A stretch of 64,000 nt of DNA from Stieleria neptunia (lineage in GTDB: Bacteria; Planctomycetota; Planctomycetia; Pirellulales; Pirellulaceae). A program made the position numbers and the translations under genes. Where the stretch lies: positions 1,612,001 through 1,676,000 of the forward strand of contig NZ_CP037423.1 of NCBI RefSeq assembly GCF_007754155.1. The letters are read 5' to 3'. Below, one piece after another: positions 18,495 to 27,339 of the stretch (the stretch's first letter is position 1; each line of letters starts with the position of its first letter). The notes under the pieces are model-generated. The model was not told where the DNA came from. It saw nothing but the letters and a program-made list of their open reading frames with translations, and did not search any database.

Positions 18495-20531
18495 TTGTTG
18501 CTTTCGCCCTCCACCCTTCCGGCGTACCTGCACAGCCGGGGGCATCTGGAAGAACACGACGGGTTCGAAGCGGTTGACGTCATCTCACCAACGGTCGGGC
18601 GAAATCGCAACTTTCTCGTTCGAAACAAAGATGGATCGGGGTTGTTCGTCAAGCAGATTCGTTCGCTCGACCCAACCCTGATCGCCGACCAAGAGATCGA
18701 AGCGTCCATCCTCGATTCGTTTCATCGGCACTACGGCTGGTCGTCACAACGGGAATGCGTTCCACGGTTGGTCGACTTCGATCGGTCGTGCCATGTGTTG
18801 ATCCTGGAGTACATCGACGGGATAACGTTGCTTGACTGGTCCGCGACGCTGCCGATCGAGACCCGTGCGCAACGATGGCTTGCTTGGTCAGCGACCTTGG
18901 GCAAGACAGTCGCCCAGTTCCACAACGGCGGACGCGATCCGGCCAATGACGAACAACGAAGGAGTCTGCGCGCGAGCCTGCCGGTTGCGATTCGTCTGCA
19001 GGCTCCCGAGGGCTATGCGGCTCAAGCCGGATCCGCCTTCGCTGCAATCATCCGGATGGTTCAACAAGACACCCCATTGTTCAAGGAGTTGCAGCGCAAT
19101 CAAAGTCTCTGGTGCGACACCTCGATCATCCATGGTGATCTGAAGTGGGACAACGTGATGGTGAAACCAGATTCGGAATCCCGCGTCACGATTGTCGATT
19201 GGGAACTCGCCGCATCGGGAGATCCCGCCTGGGATATCGCCGGCGTACTGCAATCGTACATCGCAGATTCGATCCAGAGATCACTCGCGCCGGCATCCGA
19301 CCACGCAATCGATCGACGCGAAGCAGCCGACTGTTTTTTTGAATCGTATTCACAACACAGTCGTGTCCCGTGTGACACCGGCTTTGTCGATCGGGTCAAT
19401 CGCTTCTGTGCGTCACGATTGATTCAGACCGCCTTGGAACACGATTTCCATTCAAGCACCCCCGGGGTCTTTTCGATCCGGTTGATCGAAACGAGTCGCA
19501 AGATGCTGTGCCAGCCTTCTGCCAGACCTGTGCTTCACAGGTCAACGGCCCGATCACAGAGTCATGATGAAGTGGCCCCGGATTCCTTGCGCGATCAATT
19601 GTTGACGATCGCGAAGCGTCTTGAGATCATTTCGGACTCCACGTTCGTTTTTTCTGGAAAGGTCCATCACGTCGATCAGGCGTGTGACTTGAAGTTTAAT
19701 GGTTCCCCGGCAACGCCGCGCGAGAAACTGATCGATGCCTTGACGCTGGTGGTTTACTTTTCCGCCTATTGCCGCGACCCAGACGAAGCACCGTATGTCG
19801 TCCCAGCCGATTTGGTGCCTGACCCGTGGTTCGTCGAGCGACTCTCGAGGGCCAATCAGACCCGCGGAGCGTTGGAGCCGGGATGGTCGCCGGTCCGGTC
19901 GGGCTTACATGGATGGACGATGCAGCGGTTGGATGTGATGCGGATCAACCGCGAAGACCGCACCTGTCTGCCGTACTATTATTTCGCGCTGAGTGAAACG
20001 TTGCCGAATGATCGCGAGGACGCGGACCATGTTCGGTTCTATTTCCATTGCGATCAGCATTCGGTGTTCGACGTCATGAAAGCACTGACGCTCTGTCTCA
20101 ATCGCTCGTGCGTTCCGTTCTGCATCAAATGCATGAATCATTCCCGGTTGTTCGGCCGACGCGATGCGTTGGTGTTGTTTGTTGAAAAGCGCGACGTCGA
20201 TTTGGTGATGCGCTGCGTCGAAGATCTGGTCGATCGCTCCGCGGTTCGCCTTTCGCCGGGGATCCCGCTGTTCACCAAAGCGATCCGTCCCGGAATCGGG
20301 ATCGCGGAAGATCCCGGCGACGGTCAAAGCTTTGGCCAAAAAGTCAGCCGGCTGCTGGCCGAGGCGTTGCTTCTCGCTAATCAAACGAATGATTTACACG
20401 GCCCCAAGGTGTTGGACCACATCGAAAAACATTTTCGTCGCGCTGGTATCGATCTGGATCATGCACACCTGCGACCCGGATCCGCGGAGTGGTTTCACCC
20501 GGGGGGGCTTTTCGGTCTGAGTTTACTTTGA
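18495..20531 (+). CDS. APH-like kinase fused to a HopA1-family domain, candidate peptide Ser/Thr dehydratase
   Basis: A 678-residue two-domain protein with a TTG start. Residues 30-330 are an aminoglycoside-phosphotransferase-like kinase: K53 as the ATP lysine, LILEYIDG at the hinge (102-109), HGDLKWDN catalytic loop (213-220) and VDWE as metal-binding Asp (234-237). Residues about 360-668 match the type III effector HopA1 family found in natural-product clusters: RFYFHC, PFCIKCMNHSRLFGRRDALVLFV, and the signature GIAEDPGDGQSFG (602-614). In thioamitide and class V lanthipeptide pathways a separate APH-like kinase and HopA1-like protein cooperate in Thr/Ser dehydration by phosphorylation and elimination. 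Here both parts are in one chain, directly after the small peptide. The function is inferred from that parallel. The 3' end overlaps the convergent sulfatase gene by 9 bp. Confidence 0.82.
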   Translation: MLLSPSTLPAYLHSRGHLEEHDGFEAVDVISPTVGRNRNFLVRNKDGSGLFVKQIRSLDPTLIADQEIEASILDSFHRHYGWSSQRECVPRLVDFDRSCHVLILEYIDGITLLDWSATLPIETRAQRWLAWSATLGKTVAQFHNGGRDPANDEQRRSLRASLPVAIRLQAPEGYAAQAGSAFAAIIRMVQQDTPLFKELQRNQSLWCDTSIIHGDLKWDNVMVKPDSESRVTIVDWELAASGDPAWDIAGVLQSYIADSIQRSLAPASDHAIDRREAADCFFESYSQHSRVPCDTGFVDRVNRFCASRLIQTALEHDFHSSTPGVFSIRLIETSRKMLCQPSARPVLHRSTARSQSHDEVAPDSLRDQLLTIAKRLEIISDSTFVFSGKVHHVDQACDLKFNGSPATPREKLIDALTLVVYFSAYCRDPDEAPYVVPADLVPDPWFVERLSRANQTRGALEPGWSPVRSGLHGWTMQRLDVMRINREDRTCLPYYYFALSETLPNDREDADHVRFYFHCDQHSVFDVMKALTLCLNRSCVPFCIKCMNHSRLFGRRDALVLFVEKRDVDLVMRCVEDLVDRSAVRLSPGIPLFTKAIRPGIGIAEDPGDGQSFGQKVSRLLAEALLLANQTNDLHGPKVLDHIEKHFRRAGIDLDHAHLRPGSAEWFHPGGLFGLSLL

Positions 20532-21806
20532 AATCGACGCGGCAGCGGCGCGCAGTCGTGAAATGGGGTCGGCGGCATCACTGGGTGCGGTTTCCACGTT
20601 CGTCTCGCGGGGAAGGTCGCGGGCGTCGAGGATGCGTTGGGAGCCGGCGGTCACTCGCCATTGGCCGTCGAACAGGCTGACGGTGCCGCGAATACCGCTG
20701 GTCACCCAACGGCGCGGCGAGGGCTGTCCGCGATGGAGTCGACTCGCAAAGGACACTCCGTCCAGCGTACTATCTGCGGGAACTTCAACGCCGGCGAGTT
20801 CGCACAGGGTCGGAAACAAGTCGGCCATGTCGATCAGGTCGTCGGCCACCGCCCCGGCCTCGATCTTTCCCGGCTGCCGGACGATCAACGGAACGTGGGT
20901 GCCAGCGTCGTTGAGATCCGTTTTTCCGCCATGGACGTTGCCGGCAACCGTGCTGCGCGGCGTCTTCGAGTCGGTGCCGTTGTCACCCATGAAGATCACG
21001 ATCGTGTTTTCCGCAATTCCCAACCGGTCGACCTCGTCCAGGATGCGGCCGCAAATTTTGTCCATGTAGGCGACCATGCCGCCCAGTGATGCTTGCGTGC
21101 CACCGGCCTTGTCGTCGGGAGTTTCGATGATCGGCCAGTGCGGCAGCAGCATGTTGTGATGAATGTAGAACGGACGTTTTGCCTGGACCGCCGTACGCAT
21201 CTGGTCGATCACGTAATCGGCCAACACGTCGGGGCCGAAACGGTCGGCGATGTCTTCACGAACGCGTCCGTCGTGATTGAAACACGGGTTCCAGTAGCGG
21301 GTCGTTTTGGCTCCTTGACGCCAGATCTGCCAAACGCACCATGACTTGAAACCGGCATCGCGACAGTGCTCGGGATGAAATTCCAATGCCGCCAATTGCC
21401 ACTTGCCGGTCACGGACGTCAGGTAACCGGCGTTTCGCAGCCGTTGCGGAGACGTTGTCCAGCGTCGGCGGAAATCGACGGCCTTCTTCGTGCCTTGATG
21501 AACCGGCAGCACATCAAAATAACCGTGGCGCGACACGTACCTGCCTGTGTAGAGGCTCATCCGCGACGGAGTGCAGACGGGACTGGTGTACGCGCGGCTG
21601 AAACGCATCCCCTGTGCGGCAAGTCGGTCAAGGTGCGGCGTGTTGAAATCTTTGCCGCCGTAGCAGCCGAGCGCTTCGTAGCCGAGATCATCGGCAAGGA
21701 GCAGCAGGATGTTGGGAGGGGGCGGCGATGCGTTCGTGTTCCCCGTGCAGGACAACGTGACGAGGACGGCAAGTGCGATACAAAACGCATGAGCGAAGAC
21801 ATTCAA
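20523..21806 (-). CDS. Secreted sulfatase
   Basis: A 427-residue arylsulfatase-family enzyme. A signal sequence of about 27 residues (AFCIALAVLVTLSCTGNTNAS) precedes the first metal-site motif LLLADDLGYEALGCYG. The sulfatase signature with the cysteine to be converted to formylglycine is CTPSRMSLYTGR. Later metal/phosphate-site motifs are FMGDNGTDSKT and KTDLNDAGTHVPLIV. Export and hydrolysis of sulfate esters on algal-type polysaccharides is the usual role in marine planctomycetes; the substrate cannot be read. It is shorter than many family members at the C-terminus. It converges on the kinase-HopA1 gene and shares a short divergent region with the next sulfatase. No anaerobic or FGE-type maturase is in the window. 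Confidence 0.9.
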   Translation of the reverse strand: MNVFAHAFCIALAVLVTLSCTGNTNASPPPPNILLLLADDLGYEALGCYGGKDFNTPHLDRLAAQGMRFSRAYTSPVCTPSRMSLYTGRYVSRHGYFDVLPVHQGTKKAVDFRRRWTTSPQRLRNAGYLTSVTGKWQLAALEFHPEHCRDAGFKSWCVWQIWRQGAKTTRYWNPCFNHDGRVREDIADRFGPDVLADYVIDQMRTAVQAKRPFYIHHNMLLPHWPIIETPDDKAGGTQASLGGMVAYMDKICGRILDEVDRLGIAENTIVIFMGDNGTDSKTPRSTVAGNVHGGKTDLNDAGTHVPLIVRQPGKIEAGAVADDLIDMADLFPTLCELAGVEVPADSTLDGVSFASRLHRGQPSPRRWVTSGIRGTVSLFDGQWRVTAGSQRILDARDLPRETNVETAPSDAADPISRLRAAAASISK

Positions 21807-21946
21807 TTCAAAAACCCTATTTCGAGCGGCAGGCTTGGCATTGGCGGGGAAGTCGCGACGCGGACGAGTCGATTATACTACGCGGCGTTTTTCGTTTCAG
21901 CTTTCCGATCGTACTGCCAATCGATTGCCGTTCAAAGGACATCATC

Positions 21947-23488
21947 ATGAAACCCACACGCCGAGCGTGCCTTCTGTTCTTCGTCGCTGCGTTTCTGGTC
22001 CCCGTTTCCGCGGAAGCCGCACCGAAAAATGTGGTGGTGTTTTTCGTCGACGACATGGGATGGACCGATCTCGGTTGCACCGGTAGCGATTTCTACGAAA
22101 CGCCGAACATCGATGCGCTTGCCGAAAACGGAGTCCGATTCACCAACGGTTATTCTGCCTGCACCGTTTGTTCTCCGAGCCGTGCCGCACTGATGACAGG
22201 CCAGTCACCCGCCCGTCTGCACGTGACGGATTTCATTCCCGGTCACCCCTTTGTCAACACGCCGATGACCATTCCGCAGTGGACTCAGGTCTTGGAGAAA
22301 CGGCATCTCACTCTGCCCGAGATACTGAAGCCACATGGTTACACCAGTGTGCACCTGGGAAAGTGGCACCTTGCACATCGCGACGGATACGTCACGGGGC
22401 GAGAGGATAGTGCGGATCCTGATTTTTATCCGCAAGCACACGGATTCGACATCAATATCGGTGGCTGTGAAAAAGGGGCGCCCCCGAGTTATTTCTGGCC
22501 CTACGGAAAAGGCCGCAGCAAAGACAAAAAGAAGGACAACACGATTTTCGCCACGCTGCCCCGAGGCGACCTTTCGGATCAGGAACGAGAAGGCGAATAT
22601 TTGACCGATCGACTGGCCGCGGAAGCGGAGCGTCTGATCGATCAATTCGCGGCCCGGGACAAGCCGTTCTTCATGAATTTGTCGTTTTACAACGTCCACA
22701 CGCCGCTGATGGGGCGACCCGACCTGGTGAAGAAATACGAAGCGAAGCTCAAGAAGGATCCGCAGCGAAGGCATTCTAACGTTCGATACGCGGCGATGGT
22801 TGAAAGCGTCGATGAAGCCGTCGGACGGGTCGTCGAGAAGCTGCAAGCACACCACCTGTGGGAGGACACGTTGGTCATCTTCACCAGCGACAATGGCGGG
22901 CTCAAGCCGGTGGCAACGGACAATGCCCCGCTGCGTCAAGGCAAGGGCGGTATCTATGAAGGCGGCGTTCGCGTCCCACTCATCATACGATTGCCGCGGG
23001 AGGGAGTTGCCGGCGCGCTTTGCCATCGACCGGCCATCACGATGGATATTCTGCCGACGATCTGTGACGTGCTTGAGATCGAATTGCCGAATCAGGCCGC
23101 AAGGGTGCAAGACGGCTTTTCGCTATTGCCCTACCTGAAAGATCCGTCGGCCCCTTCCGTTCGCGAAGATCTGTATTGGCATTATCCCCATTACCATTCG
23201 ATGGGCGCTCAACCCTACAGCGCGATCCGCTCGGGGAACTGGAAACTGATCGAAGTATTCGGGCAGCAGCCGTTGGAACTCTACGACCTCGAAAACGATC
23301 TCGGCGAGAATCATAACCTGGTCAATGAGCGACAGGAACTGGCACAACAACTCCATGCCAAACTGGTTGCCTGGAAAAACTCGGTCGGGGCTCAGAGGCC
23401 AATGAGAAACCCGCTATTCGACCCCAACGAGGAAACGGGAGTCAATCGAAATGGCAAGCTCCGCAAGGCCGCTCCGATCCGCGAGTGA
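21947..23488 (+). CDS. Secreted sulfatase
   Basis: A 513-residue arylsulfatase-family protein. The ATG at 21947 has AAAGGA at 7-nt spacing and opens a signal peptide (RRACLLFFVAAFLVPVSAEA). The longer open frame from 21773 runs back over the divergent sulfatase start and is not used. Metal-site residues are in VVFFVDDMGWTDLGC, the formylglycine signature is CSPSRAALMTGQ, followed by HLGKWHL. The later FTSDNGG and GKGGIYEGGVRVPLI are present too. The C-terminus has the usual NWKLIEVF and LYDLENDLGENHNL strand. The two sulfatases are divergently transcribed with 140 nt between starts and differ clearly in sequence, so they are not a recent duplication. Confidence 0.92.
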   Translation: MKPTRRACLLFFVAAFLVPVSAEAAPKNVVVFFVDDMGWTDLGCTGSDFYETPNIDALAENGVRFTNGYSACTVCSPSRAALMTGQSPARLHVTDFIPGHPFVNTPMTIPQWTQVLEKRHLTLPEILKPHGYTSVHLGKWHLAHRDGYVTGREDSADPDFYPQAHGFDINIGGCEKGAPPSYFWPYGKGRSKDKKKDNTIFATLPRGDLSDQEREGEYLTDRLAAEAERLIDQFAARDKPFFMNLSFYNVHTPLMGRPDLVKKYEAKLKKDPQRRHSNVRYAAMVESVDEAVGRVVEKLQAHHLWEDTLVIFTSDNGGLKPVATDNAPLRQGKGGIYEGGVRVPLIIRLPREGVAGALCHRPAITMDILPTICDVLEIELPNQAARVQDGFSLLPYLKDPSAPSVREDLYWHYPHYHSMGAQPYSAIRSGNWKLIEVFGQQPLELYDLENDLGENHNLVNERQELAQQLHAKLVAWKNSVGAQRPMRNPLFDPNEETGVNRNGKLRKAAPIRE

Positions 23489-23537
23489 AGCTGTCCCATC
23501 GTAGAACGTTGACAAAGTACTTGCTGGAGAGAGTGGA

Positions 23538-25301
23538 TCAGATTCGTTTTAGGAAATTCAATCCGAACCTGCCATAGTCTTGGCCGTCGACATCGCCGTC
23601 GCCGTCGGAATCGAGTTGAGCGTTGAAGCGGGCTTGGCCAGCGGTCGCTAAAAAAGTCAATCCGAAGCGGCCGTAGTCCTGGCCATCGACATCACGGTCT
23701 CCATCGCTATCGCCGTAGAGACGGAACAGGCCATCGACGGCTTGTTCGCCGAAAACAACGTCGCGGAACATTTCGAAGCCGCGCACCGAGCGGATGTCGG
23801 ATGCGTCGATGTGAAGCCGGTAATTTCCGTCGGCCAGCGAATTCCCCTGTGCCCCGATTCCGTTCCGGTTGACGGTGCTCTCGCCGTCAAACGTCAGCGT
23901 GACGGTGGTCATCCCGTCATTCAAGCTGGCTGCCACATCAATCAGACCGACGGGAGTGGACGTCGAAGTGTTGACGAGCGTGAAGGCGGATTGCAAGGGT
24001 TCCGTTTGCAGCGTTTCGCCAAAGGTCACGGTGACGGAGGTGACCTGCGATCGACTGCTTGCACCCTCATTGATGACGATCTGTTGAACCGTCGGCTCGG
24101 CCGTCACCAACGTGACACTGGCATCGGCGTCCACCAAGACGGCTTCTGCAGGAACCACCTGGTTCTCGCCAAAGAGCAGCAGCGGTTCGAATCCTGCGCT
24201 GGGCGTTGTGTTGATGATCAGCGGTGAACGGAGCGGTTCGGTCAGGAAAACTTCCAGGCGAAAGACGTCAAACGGTTCGATGAACTGTCCGTCTTGGGTC
24301 AGCCCACGAACCCCGCCGCCCGCGGCCGGAATCAATCCCGTTCCGCCGACGTCGATGAACCCCGACGCCATGTCAATGGTGCCGCGATTGAGCAGGTAGA
24401 AGAAGCGTTGATTGTTGTTGAATGTCCGGCTGCGGGTGTCCAGATTAAAACGTAACGCGTCAGGGTTGGGCGTGACGCCGTCGGCCAGCAGGGGGCTGAA
24501 TTCGTCAACGGACGTCGGGACCGTGACGTCGAAGTTACTGGTGACGATCAAGTTGGGCAGGTCGATGTTCGCAAAGGCGGGGTCGACGAATCGAACTTCG
24601 ATCAACAAATCGCTCGACGGCAGCCCGATCACCTCGTACTGCGACGGTTGATACCCCAGAAAATTGAGAGCCGCTTTGACTTCTGCAAACGGTTCGTTGG
24701 AAATGTCCGCAAAGTCGGCGACGTAGGTTTGCGAAGCTCCTTCCATCGTGAATGCGGCAGAGCCCGAAGAAGCGCTGTAGATCTCTTCGCCGAAAATGAT
24801 GCGTTGGGTTTCGCGGAGGACAGGTTGCAGCAACCCGGGTTGGCTGACATCCAGATTCACGTGAACGCCAAAGGCTCCCAAGTCATCGCCGAAGGTGCGC
24901 AGGTCCGAGTAGGCGACTTCCAGGAAAAATGAATTCTCGATCCCGACGCCCACTTCGACTTCGCCGTTGACCACGGGAAGCAATTGGTCCTCGAAATCCC
25001 GCGCGGTCAAAAAGTATTCCACCAGTGGAGTCGTCGCGTTCGCTGTCGCTGCGATTTGGCTGGCGTTGATCGGCGCTGCGTCGCAGGCCGGTGCGAATTC
25101 CGGACTCGGCACGGCGGCGCCGCCAGGTGCGTCGGCCAGGGTTGCAAGCAGATGTCGCGGTTCCAATGTTTCGCCGACCAACCGACGTCGTCGTGTCGGT
25201 CGCGGTCTCGCTGCGAGGGACCGTTCCGATGATTGCGTGTGGCAACCGCTTGTCCGTCCGTTGATCAGACATTTCCTTTCGCTACGATCCTTCTGCGCCA
25301 T
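23538..25301 (-). CDS. Surface/secreted protein with dockerin-like C-terminus
   Basis: A 587-residue protein when started at the ATG at 25301, chosen because AAGAGGAG lies 7 nt ahead; an in-frame ATG further up at 25331 lacks this. The N-terminus is rich in Arg and carries LEPRHLLA, the planctomycete-specific export-type motif found on large surface proteins. The middle is beta-rich with no recognised enzyme fold: one part reads like a SwmB/Ig-like domain (VTSVTVTFGETL, and later LADGNYRLHIDAS). The C-terminal 55 residues hold two dockerin-like loops, GDSDGDRDVDGQDYGRFGL and DSDGDGDVDGQDYGRFGL. It is probably exported and calcium-binding; the function is unknown. Confidence 0.8.
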   Translation of the reverse strand: MAQKDRSERKCLINGRTSGCHTQSSERSLAARPRPTRRRRLVGETLEPRHLLATLADAPGGAAVPSPEFAPACDAAPINASQIAATANATTPLVEYFLTARDFEDQLLPVVNGEVEVGVGIENSFFLEVAYSDLRTFGDDLGAFGVHVNLDVSQPGLLQPVLRETQRIIFGEEIYSASSGSAAFTMEGASQTYVADFADISNEPFAEVKAALNFLGYQPSQYEVIGLPSSDLLIEVRFVDPAFANIDLPNLIVTSNFDVTVPTSVDEFSPLLADGVTPNPDALRFNLDTRSRTFNNNQRFFYLLNRGTIDMASGFIDVGGTGLIPAAGGGVRGLTQDGQFIEPFDVFRLEVFLTEPLRSPLIINTTPSAGFEPLLLFGENQVVPAEAVLVDADASVTLVTAEPTVQQIVINEGASSRSQVTSVTVTFGETLQTEPLQSAFTLVNTSTSTPVGLIDVAASLNDGMTTVTLTFDGESTVNRNGIGAQGNSLADGNYRLHIDASDIRSVRGFEMFRDVVFGEQAVDGLFRLYGDSDGDRDVDGQDYGRFGLTFLATAGQARFNAQLDSDGDGDVDGQDYGRFGLNFLKRI

Positions 25302-25548
25302 CTCCAATCTCCTCTTGATAGACGAAGTCATTGGATGACGATTGTAATCCAACGGAGTCTCATCCGGTGACCGCGCAGCGGTTAGTGCCCATCGAGGGGG
25401 CGGGCTGTCGATTGAGTGAGTCGCGGCCACGTAAACGGCCGGGCATTCCAGCGCCCGCCCGAGGCCTCACGGCCAGCGGCTCACCATTGAATCAGCAGAT
25501 CCCGAGTCAATCGACGGCCCGCGGGCGCCGGGTTACTGACCTGCGGGG

Positions 25549-26706
25549 CTACTGAATTGCCGAGACGTTTTCGACCGGATTTAGCATCCATTCGAGCATC
25601 GAGAACGAGCGTGTCCGCGTCTTTGCAGCCATGTCCCATTCGATGATGGTGCCAGAGGAGTCCCAGGAATACAGGGTTGTGCCGCTGGTCGCGAGTCCCA
25701 TGATCGGGGCGGTGTGCCCGGGCAGAACGCATTGTTCGGTTCCCCTCTGGAGATCAAGGACGCCGATCAAGTGCTTTCCGTGGCGGTGCGAGGCAATTGC
25801 CGCCCAGTCGCCCCGCTCGCCGATCGCCACAATCGGCGCCGATGCTTTGCAGGTCCAGCGGCGTGCGTCGGCATTGCCGGGCCCGGAATCAACGGGGTAG
25901 AGTGAAATTTCGTGCGGCGCGCCATTGTTCATGACCACCAGCAATCGGCCTGGTTCAAAGTACTCGGCGTCAAAAATCGATCGTTCGTTCGATGCGATCC
26001 GTTTCAAGATGTTTCCCGACTGGAGATCTCGAATCGAAATGCCTCCGTCGACGTTTCCCGAAATGATGCGCCGGGAGTCGGCGGAGAAGGCCAGTGCCTT
26101 TTGGGTTCCGACCTCCCGCGAGCGATAATGTTGGTGCTGATGAAGCAAGCGGTTTTCGGACAAGCTCCAAACCCAGACGTGATCGTCGTTGATGGCCGCC
26201 AGTTTTTCGCCGTCGGGTGAAAACCGCAGTTGGATCGGATCGTGAAACGTTGCACCGTCGATGGTTTTGATTTCCGCCATCATCTTGGCATCGGCCATCG
26301 GCGTCACGCCGGTCATCAACCGAACGGCGCCATCGGCACCAACCACAGCGATCGTTGATGCGTCGGGGGAGAGCGCCACCGTGAGCGGTTGCAGATGATG
26401 CGCGTCAAGCGAAATGGCTTCGTGCGTTTTGAGGTTCACCAAGACGATATCCGACTTGATCCCCTCGGTCTGTGCGTTCAGTTTAGAACGGACAACGACC
26501 GCGGCCATGCCGGTCGATCGGTTGAATGACAGGTCCTCGAACCACACCGAGCGAGTTTCGGTGACGGGTTGATAGCGAAAACCGGTCCCCCAAATCACGA
26601 CCGCTTCGGCGCCGGCGAGCACGAGGACGCCGCCGAGCAGCAGACCCCACAGCGCGAAGAAGTCGATCACCTGTTTCCAGCTCGTCCACAGTCTCTGAAA
26701 TCGCAT
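25549..26706 (-). CDS. Membrane-anchored WD40-like beta-propeller protein
   Basis: A 385-residue protein from the ATG at 26706. The longer frame to 26874 would overlap the upstream membrane-protein gene. One transmembrane segment (FFALWGLLLGGVLVLAGAEAVVIW, about residues 16-39) is followed by propeller-like repeats: LTVALSPDASTIAVVGADGAV, IQLRFSPDGEKLAAINDDHVW, KALAFSADSRRIISGNVDGGIS and a last HTAPIMGLATSGTTLYSWD. The repeats are weak WD40/YVTN types. It lies 14 nt after the small membrane-protein gene, so the two are probably co-transcribed. The role is unknown; a protein-interaction scaffold is the usual guess. Confidence 0.75.
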   Translation of the reverse strand: MRFQRLWTSWKQVIDFFALWGLLLGGVLVLAGAEAVVIWGTGFRYQPVTETRSVWFEDLSFNRSTGMAAVVVRSKLNAQTEGIKSDIVLVNLKTHEAISLDAHHLQPLTVALSPDASTIAVVGADGAVRLMTGVTPMADAKMMAEIKTIDGATFHDPIQLRFSPDGEKLAAINDDHVWVWSLSENRLLHQHQHYRSREVGTQKALAFSADSRRIISGNVDGGISIRDLQSGNILKRIASNERSIFDAEYFEPGRLLVVMNNGAPHEISLYPVDSGPGNADARRWTCKASAPIVAIGERGDWAAIASHRHGKHLIGVLDLQRGTEQCVLPGHTAPIMGLATSGTTLYSWDSSGTIIEWDMAAKTRTRSFSMLEWMLNPVENVSAIQ

Positions 26707-26720
26707 CAGTTTTAACACGC

Positions 26721-27128
26721 TCAGGCAACCGATAAATAACAGAGCAGGGAGAGCTGAAAACAAACCAGGCTTGCGGCAACGGTCATCGCCATTCGCCGCT
26801 GGTGTTTGTACAGCGTGATCAGCACGGCGCAAACGAGCGCCGTGCAGATCAACTTGACCGTCACAAACAACCACACCTGGCCGTCTTGCAGATCGAGCAG
26901 CCAGACCCCGATTGGGTTCTGTTCCATCTCATAGATCACTTCATGATTCGTGACGATCAATGCCGCGTCGTGCACCGAGACAAACGCGATTAACAGGCAA
27001 CAGACCCCCAGTGAGAAGGGACCGGATTCAAGCGATCGCCAAAAAAGCGACGTCACCATTCGGGGCCACGAACCGGATTTCACAGGCAGTCGGCTAATCT
27101 GCCGACGTTTCGGCATGAGTAATTCCAT
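26721..27128 (-). CDS. Small membrane protein, DUF5658-like
   Basis: A 135-residue protein with three predicted membrane spans (FSLGVCCLLIAFVSVHDAAL, VWLFVTVKLICTALVCAVLI and MTVAASLVCFQLSLLCYLSV). The pattern of a polar Asp near the end of span 1, an E-x-NP motif (MEQNPIGVWLL) and a Lys in span 2 resembles the DUF5658 group, but this is only a pattern likeness. It is the first gene of a probable pair with the WD40-like protein. A second ATG four codons in is an alternative start. Confidence 0.65.
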   Translation of the reverse strand: MELLMPKRRQISRLPVKSGSWPRMVTSLFWRSLESGPFSLGVCCLLIAFVSVHDAALIVTNHEVIYEMEQNPIGVWLLDLQDGQVWLFVTVKLICTALVCAVLITLYKHQRRMAMTVAASLVCFQLSLLCYLSVA

Positions 27129-27339
27129 TGCTTCGGTCTACTCTTATGTTTGAGAATTGACGCCGCCACGGTCAATCGATTTGTTTGCGTTCAGAACGAT
27201 TTAAAACGCGTTCGCCGATCAAAACAATGCGTGAATCAGGTCGTTTCAGGGATCGGCGGAATAAACGCCGTCGTTCTCCTGTTGCGGGTCGTGGGCTGAT
27301 GCCGAACTTGCGATCTCGCCAGATATGAAGATTTCGCGT

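Noticed and set aside
20523..23488. Sulfatases as part of the RiPP locus
   Set aside because: They carry signal peptides, lie in convergent or divergent orientation, and belong to a family spread all over planctomycete genomes.
24180..24200. A GGTTCGAATCC-like string as a tRNA T-arm
   Set aside because: It lies within the dockerin-like protein gene and no matching acceptor or anticodon stem is found around it.
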